A stretch of 64,000 nt of DNA from Ceratodon purpureus. Its lineage: Eukaryota > Streptophyta > Bryopsida > Pseudoditrichales > Ditrichaceae. The notes under the pieces were generated by a model. It had not been told where the DNA came from. It saw only the letters and a program-made list of their open reading frames with translations, and did no database searches. The stretch is taken from contig CM026431.1 of assembly GCA_014871385.1 (NCBI GenBank), forward strand, positions 13,297,594 through 13,361,593, given 5' to 3'. Each line of letters starts with the position of its first letter. Within the stretch, counting starts at the first letter, position 1. Of this stretch, positions 21,897 to 31,952 are shown piece after piece. A program made the position numbers and the translations under genes.

Positions 21897-22796
21897 ATGG
21901 AAGTAAATCAGGCCATGGATAGTGCATCGCCACAAATAGAGAATAGAGTGGCAACTCTTGCAGATCTTCAAGCTCTTATGAATAGTGTGCGGGAGGAGAT
22001 TGCATTTCTTCGCAATCCAAGTAAAGATTCTCAAATTAATCCAGTGACTGAAGAAGCTAGACGTGAAATTCACAGCCTACAACAAGAGCTTGTTCGATTA
22101 AGAGAAACAAGACATGTATCACCTACGACCCTGATGGACAATTCAAGGACTAGTACAAAAGAACCAAAAGCAAGTATGCCAGACAAGTTTGATGGAACAA
22201 GAACCAATTTCCGAGGTTTTGTGCAACAAGTACGACTTTATCTACGCCTATATCCTTCTCGTTATCCAGATGGATTTACTCAAGTTGCGTTCATAGGTAC
22301 TCTTTTATCAGGAAATGCTCGCTCTTGGTTTGCTCCGTTATTGAAAAAGGATTCTCCAATACTGTACAACGTAGAGGCTTTTATGGAAAGATTTACCGTT
22401 GCGTTTGGAGATAGCGATCGAGAAGGAGTGGCTGAAAGAAAGATACAAAATCTGCGACAAGGATCACGTTCTGCTGCAATCTATGCGGCAGAATTCCAAC
22501 AACTTACTTGTAATCTTGATTGGAACGATAAGGCGTTCATGACACGATTTCGTTATGGACTGAGAGATGATGTCAAGAACTTGTTGATCACTATGCCTAA
22601 GGTGAATACTTTAGAAGAACTTATATCTCAGGCAATTATTTGTGACAACCGCCTTTTTGAATTACGACAAGAAAAACGATCAGGCTGGAGGAATGATGGA
22701 GCATTTGCTGCATTTTCAAAAGGTCAAGAAAATCGCTCTACAGGTGCTGAACCTATGCAAATTGATGCGGAAAACGAGGACGCCCAGCCACAATAG
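21897..22796 (+). CDS. gag: gag (element 1)
   Basis: 299 residues from the ATG at 21897 to TAG at 22794. An N-terminal helical region (about 25-75, heptad-like EEIAFLRN, EIHSLQQELVRLRE) is followed by the retrotransposon gag core: KFDGTRTNFRGFVQQVRLYL near 100-120, GNARSWFAPLL near 140-150, and FGDSDREGVAERKIQNLRQG near 175-195. It ends in GAEPMQID, which in relatives precedes a CCHC zinc knuckle. No knuckle is present; Cys and His traces appear in other frames around 22765-22815, so it may have been lost. The product assembles virus-like particles. Pol follows in the -1 frame. Confidence 0.92.
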   Translation: MEVNQAMDSASPQIENRVATLADLQALMNSVREEIAFLRNPSKDSQINPVTEEARREIHSLQQELVRLRETRHVSPTTLMDNSRTSTKEPKASMPDKFDGTRTNFRGFVQQVRLYLRLYPSRYPDGFTQVAFIGTLLSGNARSWFAPLLKKDSPILYNVEAFMERFTVAFGDSDREGVAERKIQNLRQGSRSAAIYAAEFQQLTCNLDWNDKAFMTRFRYGLRDDVKNLLITMPKVNTLEELISQAIICDNRLFELRQEKRSGWRNDGAFAAFSKGQENRSTGAEPMQIDAENEDAQPQ

Positions 22797-25700
22797 GGAC
22801 TGTGCGGCTGGACATCTCAACATCCAAAATTAATCCAGGTCCCTTTCTCTCAGCTCAACCTTCAGATTGTTTTATGCTACCTTTACATCTTGGTATTCAA
22901 GAACTACAAGCCGATGCTTTATTAGACTCGGGTGCATCCGCTTGCTTTATAGATGAAGAGTTTACCAAGCTTCACAATATTCCTCTTGTGAAAAAACCAA
23001 AGCCTGTCCATGTAGAAGTCATAGACGGACGACCATTGTCTTCAGGCAATGTTATCCATGAAACCAAACCGTTGAAGGTACGTCTTGAAAACCATGAGAG
23101 CAACATTGTGTTTAATGTTATCAAGACCCCTTCATGTCCTGTCATTTTGGGACTATCTTGGCTTGCTAGATATAATCCATTAATAGATTGGAAGTTGCGG
23201 AAAGTGACATTTCCAACAAACTCCTTGAAGGTAGAATTTGCCAAGACAATGTCTAGAAATAAACCTTTGTTTATAGGTGCAAGAGCTTTTATGAAGGAAG
23301 CCAAACACAATACACCTCTTGTCATCTTTGCAACTCCGACTTATCAAGATGCGACTCCAACTTTTGGTATTCCGAAGCAGTATGAAGGATTCGAAGATGT
23401 CTTTGAAAAGAAGAATGCTGACATGCTGCCAGAACATCGACCCTACGACTGTGCTATAGACCTTCATGAAGAAATGCAACCACCTTTTGGACCAATCTAC
23501 AACTTATCGCAAACAGAGTTGGCAGAATTGCGGAAGTACATTGACGAAAATCTAGCCAAGAATTTTATTCGTCACTCAAAGTCGCCAGCTGGAGCACCGA
23601 TCTTGTTCGTGAAGAAGAAGGATGGCTCTCTGCGGATGTGCGTGGACTATCGAGGACTCAATAAGGTAACTAAGAAAAATCGTTATCCGTTACCTTTGAT
23701 TTCTGGTCTTTTGGAGCAGCTTGGGCGTGCAAAGATCTTTACGAAAATTGATCTGAGGGGAGCTTACAACCTTGTACGAATCAAGGAAGGAGACGAGTGG
23801 AAGACAGCTTTCCGTACAAGGTATGGTCATTTTGAGTACAATGTCATGCCCTTTGGTCTTACCAATGCTCCGGCTGTTTTTCAACATATGATGAATGACA
23901 TCTTTCGGGAGTACCTTGACGACTTTGTTGTCATCTATCTGGATGACATTCTGATATTTTCGAAGAACGAAGAAGAGCACAAGAAGCATGTTCGTTTGGT
24001 CCTTGAGAAACTACGAGAACGAGGACTCTACGCCAAGTTGGAAAAATGTCTATTCCACCAAACCGAGATGGAGTTTCTAGGGTTCATTGCAACTACAGAT
24101 GGTTTGAAGATGGACCCGAAGAAGGTGGAAGCAATTGTATCCTAGGACGTTCCGAAGACGGTTAGAGACGTGCAATGTTTTCTTGGCTTTGCTAACTTCT
24201 ATCGGATCTTCATCAAGAATTATTCTCGAATAGCTGCTCCACTCACTCGGTTGACTTGTATGGACAAGCTTGAATGGGGACCTCAAGCAGAAAAGGCATT
24301 CCAAGATCTTAAGACGACGTTTACTATGGCTCCGATCTTGGTACACCCTGACTTTGCAAAGGCCTTCTATTTGGAGACCGATGCTTCTGATTTTGCTTTG
24401 GGAGCTGTACTTTCACAGATGAACGTAGACGGTAAGCTCCATCCAGTTGCTTTTTATTCTCGGAAGTTCTCTGCCGCTGAAATCAACTGCGAAATCTACG
24501 ATAAGGAACTCCTTGCTATAGTGGATTCTTTCCAAGAGTGGCGACACTTTCTCGAAGGCGCTGCGCATCCGGTGACCGTATATACGGATCACAAGAATTT
24601 GGAGTACTTCATGTCGGCTCGAGTCCTGAATCGACGTCAAGCTCGGTGGAATATGTCGCTGTCACGATTTGACTTTGTTATTTTCTATCGGCCTGGGAAG
24701 CAACAAGGACTATCCGATGCATTATCGAGGAGATCATATCTCGTGCCTAAGGCTAGAGAAGCAGCGTTTGATCAACAATGCGTCACATTGTTGAAACCGG
24801 AGCATTTTAGAATTCGCGCTGCTGTCGTGCCAATTGATGCAGACTTCCTCAACCAGATACGTACTGCGACAATTGAAGATTCTGTAGCTCTTGAGATCAA
24901 GAAGCGTGCTGATAATGACAAGTTCAAGACGGAGGGAGATCTTTTGTACTTTGAAGAGCGACTATATATTCCGAAAGGACCAACACGACTTCGAGTTCTC
25001 CAATCTCGCCACGACTTTCCTGCAGCAGGTCATTTTGGATACAACAAGACATTAGAGCTTATTTCACGAGATTTTTGGTGGCCCCAAATGTGGAAAGATG
25101 TAAAAGAGTTTGTGATCTCTTGTGATATTTGTTCAAGGTCCAAGAATCCTCGGCATCGCCCCTATGGACTTCTGCAGCCATTACCTATTCCGCATCGACC
25201 ATGGTCTTCAGTCTCCATGGACTTCATTACGGACCTGCCGCTTTCAAACTCGTTTGACAGCATCCTTGTTGTAGTGGATCGGCTTACAAAGATGGCGCAC
25301 TTTATTCCCTGCAAGAAGACATCGTCAAGTGAAGACACAGCAAGATTCTTTCTTGATAATATATATCGTTATCATGGTTTGCCAGATGATATTATATCGG
25401 ATCGAGGAACTCAGTTTGTTTCCAAGTTCTGGAAATCTCTTTTTGAGATATTAAAGGTGGATATCAAGCTTTCTTCGGCTTTTCATCCTCAAACCGACGG
25501 TCAGACAGAACGGGTGAATCAAGTCTTAGAGCAGTATCTACGTTGCACCATCAACTATCAGCAAGACGATTGGATCGAGTATCTACCGTTTGCCGAGTTT
25601 GCCTACAACAACACCCTTCATGCGTCGACTCAACAAACACCGTTTTTTGCCAATTATGGATACCATCCAAAACTCGATTTGTTGAATCCAGTGGCCAATA

Positions 25701-26272
25701 ACAACCCGGCAGCAGAAGGCTTTGCGAAGCAGCTATCAGAACTTCAAGCTACGTTGAGATTTCAATTACAATCTGCTCAAGAATCTTACAAAGCGGCCGC
25801 AGATAAATTTCGGAATAAGGCACCTATTTTCAAGATTGGAGCTAAAGTATGGCTTCTTCGACGGAATATTCAGACTAAACGACCGTGTGATAAATTGGAC
25901 TACCGCAGATTAGGACCATTTGTTGTCCAGAAGCAAATCAATCCCGTGGCTTACCGTCTGGAATTACCAGCCGCTATGAAGGTACATCCAGTCTTTCATG
26001 TTTCTTTATTGGAGCCTTATCGAGAATCGTCTTTTCCTGGAAGAGTGCAAAATCCGCCACCTAGCATTGAAATTGAGAACCACGAGGAATACGAGGTCGA
26101 AAAGGTGCTAGATTCACGACGAAGGTGGGGCAAGTTGGAGTATCTTGTTCATTGGTACGGCTATGATATTAATGAGCGAACGTGGGAGCCAGCCGAAAAT
26201 CTTGCTAATGCACCGCAAAAGGTACAGGAATTTCATCAACAATATCCTGATAAACCGAAGCCATCTCGATGA
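22766..26272 (+). pseudogene. pol: pol (PR-RT-RNase H-INT-chromodomain), interrupted by one amber codon
   Basis: Open in the -1 frame from 22766 to TGA at 26270-26272, except TAG at 24143-24145. Before it: protease with ALLDSGAS (Asp near 22925) and RT with [17 protein letters not shown] and catalytic YLDD near 23935-23946. After it, in the same frame: RNase H (LETDASDFALGAVLSQ); integrase with an HHCC finger (RHDFPAAGH to CDIC), VSMDFITDLP, IISDRGTQF and GQTERVNQVLEQ supplying D, D and E; and a C-terminal chromodomain (YEVEKVLDS, LEYLVHWYGYDINERTWEP). The amber falls between RT and RNase H. Either this copy is defective, or the codon is read through; I favour defective. Confidence 0.9.
22769..22811 (+). 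promoter_or_regulatory. Putative -1 ribosomal frameshift signal, gag to pol
   Basis: The gag and pol frames are both open only from 22766 to 22793. The heptamer G-GAA-AAC at 22769-22775 (gag phase) lies there. After an 8-nt spacer comes a stem, CCAGCC (22784-22789) with GGCTGG (22806-22811), extended by ACA/TGT. Shift site, spacer and stem are placed as in known -1 signals. The A-site codon re-pairs perfectly and the P-site codon with one G-U, so the heptamer is near-canonical. Confidence 0.6.
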
Positions 26273-26304
26273 TAGCTTATTTCTCAAGTTTCTCCAGACA
26301 TTAG

Positions 26305-26313
26305 TATAAAAGG
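26305..26313 (+). promoter_or_regulatory. Possible internal TATA box before ORF3
   Basis: TATAAAAGG lies 33 bp after the pol stop and 103 bp before the ORF3 ATG. It is a perfect plant TATA consensus followed by purines, and could drive a separate ORF3 mRNA. Confidence 0.45.
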
Positions 26314-26407
26314 AGGGGAGAACGCTACCAAAACTCATAGTTGATGTTATTATTTTCTGTAAGCTAGAGTAGAGTTTATCCGAGTAGTCATAGTTTGGTC
26401 TACAGTC

Positions 26408-26761
26408 ATGGATAGTCAAGAGTTAGATACTATGCCAGTCATGTCATCTCAACCAACGAATTCACGTAGGCGATCCCGAGATGAAGAACCGCCTGTACCA
26501 CGACGACGACGGAGGATACCAAGCAACCGATCGCTGGTGATTGTATTCGAGGTGGAGCCTGCTTTCAATGGTCTACCAGAAGGAGTGTTTGCTGGACAAT
26601 TTCACAATGAAGACACGGAAGTTCATGCTTGGTCAGAAGTGGAAGGCGTAGGCCACTACCGTTGGCTTCAAGGACCAATGAACCACCTACCTCGTGAACA
26701 ACAATTGGAGTTCATTGTAGACGTGATGCGACAAATCTTCATTTTTCTACGATGGTATTGA
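26408..26761 (+). CDS. ORF3: small basic protein between pol and the 3' LTR
   Basis: 117 residues from an ATG at 26408 to TGA at 26759. Residues 18-38 are strongly basic (SRRRSRDEEPP, PRRRRRIPSNR), a probable bipartite nuclear signal. The rest is a compact, Trp-containing acidic region (EPAFNGLPEG, VHAWSEVEG, RWLQGPMN) ending in a helical tail. There is no signal peptide or membrane segment, so it is not an envelope protein. The family is not recognised. It lies in the position where some gypsy elements carry extra genes. Its intact frame in such a young copy suggests it is used. Confidence 0.65.
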   Translation: MDSQELDTMPVMSSQPTNSRRRSRDEEPPVPRRRRRIPSNRSLVIVFEVEPAFNGLPEGVFAGQFHNEDTEVHAWSEVEGVGHYRWLQGPMNHLPREQQLEFIVDVMRQIFIFLRWY

Positions 26762-26797
26762 CCGGCAGCAAAACTGCTTCTCGGAGACCTCGAAGCT

Positions 26798-26811
26798 AGA
26801 AGGGGAGGTGA
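26798..26811 (+). promoter_or_regulatory. Polypurine tract (element 1)
   Basis: AGAAGGGGAGGTGA directly precedes the 3' LTR, the usual primer site for plus-strand DNA. Confidence 0.8.
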
Positions 26812-27226
26812 TGTCACGGACATACATTAGAAACTTCTAGAAGATTCTTCTAGAAGTTTCTTTGAAGATTCTATAGAATATTCTTAAAAGATTCCTTCAA
26901 GATTCTATTGGAAACTTCTAGAAGATTCTTAGAATATTCTTAGTATATTCCAATAGATTCTAGGAAGCTGCTTGAGAAGCTTCTTGGTTAGTAGAAGTTG
27001 TTTGAGAAGCGTCCTAGTTGGCAGAAGTAGCTCGAGAAGCTTCCTATCCAGTAGTATATATAAGAGTCGAGGCTAAAGGGTTCTTCAGTCTCGACAACGC
27101 ATCTCTTGGAGCTCTAGCTCACCTCTCTTGGTGTTGTTCGTATACTCATCTGATCAATCTAGTTCTTGTCTGTTTTCTCTGAACTTCTTGTTTAGATCTC
27201 TTGTCTGTATTTCCGTGTCCGTAACA
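26812..27226 (+). repeat. 3' LTR
   Basis: Same length as the 5' LTR (415 bp) and no difference found by eye. Preceded by a purine-rich tract and followed by the GTCGC duplication. Confidence 0.97.
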
Positions 27227-27231
27227 GTCGC

Positions 27232-27755
27232 TGCCCGTTGACAGCGATAGTCGCTACAGTGCTGGCACTAATGGCAGTGTTGGCAATGTTGGCAGTGCTG
27301 GTAACCTCGATTGGCTGGATCCCTTGCTATACCCGTAGATCTTTTCAGTGCTCTTAGCGAGATGGCACCATTGATGCCACCATAGAAGTGCACGGTTTGG
27401 GGTCAAAATTTTTTGCACATATCAATGTCAAAAGCCTCTTTGTGAGTCTGTGACCACAATTTTCTCCTAATGTGCCAAATTTTTTCATATAGATTCTTTT
27501 CTTACATATCCACATCCCTTCTAATCTTTAAAGCAAATGATGCACCCATTCTAGACCGCCTTAATTCCTTAGATATATCAAAGTTTGTGATCAAACACGG
27601 TCAATGGAATTCATCTAATGGTACAATTTTGCAATATGAATAGTAGGTTCATGAAACTTTTAAGGTAGACAGTGCACATTGTAGTTGTAGTAAATTTTGC
27701 TATATCAAAATCAGCTATTGCTATGAAGAATTACAATAACCACATTTCTAATAAT

Positions 27756-27793
<38 letters not shown>

Positions 27794-28150
27794 CAATAGG
27801 ATCATGGGCCTTAAAGAATTAAAAGTACAAGAAATTACAAAACAACAACGATACATTCTACTATACATATGTAATTTAAGATTTACAATCTCTTAATTCA
27901 ATTTGAACATTATTCTTACTTTATCTTTGTATCTATGTTTTATAATCTATGTTATTTTAAATATTTGAAAAACAAATTAGAGTATTTAAAAAGAAGATCA
28001 ATTTGGTCAAATTTTAATCACATGAAAATCATTATGTGCAATAGTTCCCCCATTTTTGGTTATTCATGGCTCAATGGATAAACTTTGTCTTCAATTAACC
28101 AAATTTGACAAATCCTACCTTCGGAAGAGGGTGTTCCCAGCGTTGGTGAA
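27232..28150. other. AT-rich flank, no gene; T37 tract
   Basis: Starts with short GGCAGTGTT-type repeats (27275-27300). A run of 37 T lies at 27757-27793. No coding region found. Confidence 0.5.
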
Positions 28151-28153
28151 GAA

Positions 28154-28600
28154 TGGTATGAGAGCATGGCCACAGGCTCGCAGGCCGGTGAGCCAAACGG
28201 TGCGAGCGCCGGGGCCGGAGCCTCCATGTTCTCCACTGCTCCCCGTTCACCGGTCCCTGCCTCTCCGGCCATGGCGCTTAAGTGCTTCAACCTGGCAGCC
28301 TGCCGTGCCTCTCCTCTCCTCACATGGCGCCTCATATTCTGCAAGTAATCATTGTTTTGTGTTTTCTTCTTGTATTGAAGTTCAAATGGGAGAGATGAAG
28401 TACAGAGAAGGACAATTTCGAGGTATGTGCAATGAAGCATAGGCTTAAAATGGTACTAGAAGTTAGTAAGGGCGAGAAGGAGGGCCGGGGCTGGGTGGGG
28501 GAGTGGGCGGGCCAAGTGCCGCAGGGGCTGAAACAGCCCCGCCAGAGAGGTCGCCACCGGTGGCGTTGGGAGCCACGGGTGGCGATGCTCTGATACCTTG
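28154..28600. repeat. Head-to-head LTR-retrotransposon leader fragments
   Basis: Plus-strand TGGTATGAGAGC (28154-28165) is followed by ATGGCCAC. Minus-strand GGTATCAGAGC (28597-28587) is followed by ATCGCCAC. Both resemble initiator-Met tRNA primer sites followed by a gag start, and both reading frames begin like MAT(R)GSQ. They face each other 420 bp apart in an otherwise GC-rich block. Two degraded elements in inverted orientation, or an inverted duplication, would explain this. No LTR pair was found. Confidence 0.4.
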
Positions 28601-31600
28601 CCCCGGAGACCAACATTCTTCCTCGTTGCCTTTTTGTTGGAAAACAATAAGATCAATTTTTTTTTTAAAAAACAGAAAAAATAAAGATAAACCAACAAAA
28701 AAAACAAGAAAAATATATACCAGTCAAACAGTTCATGCTCTAAATATTTTTAGGAAATTGCATGGAGCATACAGACTGTGTGAATCACATTGGCGGTTAT
28801 GAGCCATAGAGAGGCTTCCAGCAGCACACCGGGATATTTATTATAAGGTGACTATGTAGGTGCTTCAAGTTCAGAGTGTGTGGACTATCAACATGTCTGA
28901 TGAATACAGAAATTGAGACGTCTCAACATGTCTGATAATACACTACAGTGCTACAGTGCTCATCTCCACCTCAAGCAAGAGAATGAAGCCCAAAAAGCAC
29001 CTTCCCATTAAGAGGTTGAATCAAAGAGAAGGACACCAAGAGGTACTTGTATCATCACATACAGTACAACTTTCATATCCAATAATGTACCTGGTTCGAC
29101 GAAGCTGAATTATCTGTTCCAACTTCCAGGTTACAACTGATTCACCAAGATGCTTTCAATTTCAATTTCTGTGGAGCCTCATGCGTTGAAGTCCAACTTT
29201 TTTGACAAAGGTATGGTACAGTGCGAGCCTGCGAGGAGGGAAAGGTTTACTTGTGCACATTGATTGGAAAATGCCATAAAGATACAACAAGTACTTCGTT
29301 TTTTGGAGACTTTAAAAGCTGCTTTGAATCGTGGATCGTAAAAGAAAAAGTAGTTTTGCTTGAAATCCGAACTCTTACTGATCTACATTGAAGTTTTTTT
29401 TCCTACTTGAAGAAAATTAACCTGTATTTTGCAGAGAACGACAAACGCCTTTGCAAACATGCACATAACTTCATTGATTTCATTGCAACAGACAACCAAA
29501 TTCTGTGTAATTTTTTTTCAAATTTCACCCAAATGTCTCCCAAGATCATGGAAATATTCTATACCTCCTTGAACAGAAACTTGGATACAAACATTTACAA
29601 AATTTAAACGAATTTTCAATCATTGTGTTTTTGATTTGGAGAGAAACAAATGTTGATTTTTTTTACATTGGCATGACCAGGTTGCAATTCTACCTTACCA
29701 GGTGAGACCTTTCCTTTGAACACGGCAGTAACTTCGAAGAAATGAAAGACCAAGATGGGTCGAACTGGGCCCATTCCGGCAAGTTGCAAGGAAGATACTC
29801 TAGAGTCACGGATCAATGCACAAACAGTACAGCGGCTGTTTCATGTGTACTGCAAGGTACTGAAAGGAACTCGGGTGTAATAATAGAAGTCGCAGCACCT
29901 TGCCACCGACGCGGCGTCGCCAGGAACGGAGTCACGGACTTGCGGAACATGGGGCTAGCCAGGAAGCAGCATCCCACTCCCTTTCTCCAATTCCTTTTAT
30001 GGCAAACACTTCTCCGGAACCACCACTACTGTAGCAAACCTCCGGAGCCCCGTACAGTCACAAAGTTAGGCAGAACTTCATCCCTTCCGGAAGCAACTCG
30101 GTGGTGCAGGCTGCATCCATCTGCAACTGGGTCATGATCCGTGGATGATGCCTCACCATGGAGAAGGATGTGGGATGTAGCCTTGTGTTGGATTTCGGAA
30201 CTGAAATGTAGGTGTATTGTTGATTATTTGGATTCGGATAGTTTTGGGTGGTACCGGGTTGGATGTGCCTGGATGGGCGAGTTGGGCAGGAAGGAGGCCT
30301 GATTGGCACTGGAAGTCTGGAATTGTTCTTCCTTTCGGTTGCTACCTGGTGTGGGTTGCCAAACATAGGGGGAGAAAATTGGGGGATTCCGGAGTTTTCT
30401 GGGCCCCTCCAAGTGCCCTTCGCCTGTACCTTTGATGTACTTTCAGAAGTACCTCCAGGAGTACCTTCTCCGCTTCCTCGCCTCTTTTCACTCCCTCCTC
30501 GACTTTGGCTCCTTTTCGCCACCTGCCACCCTCTGAATGAGGACCCAAGTCAAGTTTTACCCACTGTGGCACTGAGTTTACCTCCACCTAACACCAGCCA
30601 ACCCAACTGGATGAAGTTGTGGAATTTGTCTCACCTTGCGCAACTATTTCTACTGTGGATCTGTACGGTAATATATATCCACTTTGGTTGCCATATGAAA
30701 ATACGGTAGTGATTTTTATTTTGTTCTTTTAGCTTTCTGCTACCGTATATTGATAGATTAGAGGTTGAAAGTTGAAGAGTCTTGTTTTGTGGGTAAATCA
30801 CAGGGAGGACGGCAGTATTATACATGTGGCATCCTTGCATGTGCCCGTTACATTCCCTTGTAGAACACAGGTTTTTGGAAGTATGTCTCTGTGCAAGTCA
30901 CTCGGACATGGCATCTTGACTTCATGGTTCCCAGCTGCAGGCACCAAAACTCACAAGGAACTTGCTGTACCACGCAGAAGTACACCCAGTGCTGTGCCCA
31001 CATTTGACTCAAAGCTGCATTCTGCGTGACCGTCAACAGAGTAGCTGTAACAACTTTACATGTGGCGAACCTTCTGCACACAAAACCCCTGTTTTGTAAC
31101 TCCAAACTAACGTGAAAAAACAGAATTCTCTTCTCACCTAGAACATAACTATACGCAGCCGTGCAAATATCGTGCCCCACAAGTTTCAGTAAAAAGTAAT
31201 CTACGTCATTCCCCACTTTTCCTAATCTTCTCTGAAAAATCTTCGTTCATGGAAACATAGTGGAACCCACAGTAATTGTCTTGCACGGCATTTGAACGGG
31301 ATTTTGAAAATTATCCATGGATGACTACACTGGTCCAGCAACGAAGACTGGCAGATGACCGATGACAAATCCAGGCTCCTTTCACCCCACGGTACTGTTT
31401 TTCTCAAGGAGCGTGGTAAGACTCGAGCGAAACAGTCCAGCAGCAACAGTGCCAGAAGGAGGCGGTTGAATGGAATGCGGGAAGAGGTACAAGGTTGGTG
31501 AAGCAAGAGAACGGAGACGTACGGAAAGCCCCTACGGAAGCTCCTTGTCGTCAGCTGCCACTCCAGTGGAAGGGCCCACCCCCTTCACCACCCAAACACC

Positions 31601-31750
31601 CTCACACAACACTCTCTCCTCACAAGAGAAACACCTCTTCTCCTCCCACATCTCGTACACATTCAAGCTCAACACCATTGCAATGGTCTAGCTCTCACAC
31701 ACTCACAACAACATCTCTTACCCATGTAGGAGTCTGCTCAAACTATCATA
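28601..31750. other. No recognisable gene
   Basis: Only short unsupported ORFs on both strands. The last 250 bp (CT- and CA-rich) are probably the promoter and leader of the gene at 31953. Confidence 0.5.
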
Positions 31751-31761
31751 TTGTGTGGAGT

Positions 31762-31785
31762 GAGAGAGAGAGAGAGAGAGAGAGA
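31762..31785 (+). promoter_or_regulatory. (GA)n tract upstream of the 31953 gene
   Basis: Twelve GA dinucleotides about 170 bp before the ATG. Such tracts near plant start sites can bind GAGA/BPC-type factors. It also makes this part polymorphism-prone. Confidence 0.5.
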
Positions 31786-31952
31786 AAGGGGCAGGTCTGG
31801 TTTGACATCTGACGCCTAAAGGACCCAGTTTGTCGCCTCTCTTGGAAGCTTGTGTGGAGCGACAGTGGTATTATTGCTGGTCGGGTGCATGTGCATGTGA
31901 GTGAGTGAGTGTGGAGGAGTTTGGCGGAGTGGGTCGGTTTGGTTTGGTTGGG

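Larger units (their letters stand above)
21120..27226 (+). mobile_element. Young Ty3/gypsy chromovirus with self-priming features, 6107 bp
   Basis: Two 415-bp LTRs (TG...CA) that read as identical enclose gag, pol and a third ORF. GTCGC flanks both sides (21115-21119 and 27227-27231), a perfect 5-bp duplication. Pol order is PR-RT-RNase H-INT-chromodomain, placing it among chromoviruses. The primer site is complementary to the predicted mRNA 5' end, as in Tf1/sushi elements. The only coding lesion in pol is one amber codon. Identical LTRs mean a very recent insertion. Confidence 0.95.

Noticed and set aside
26408..26761. ORF3 as an envelope gene
   Set aside because: No signal peptide, membrane segment or Cys pattern; strongly basic N-terminus instead.
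27757..27793. T37 tract as a LINE or SINE poly(A) tail on the minus strand
   Set aside because: No recognisable element body or target duplication next to it.
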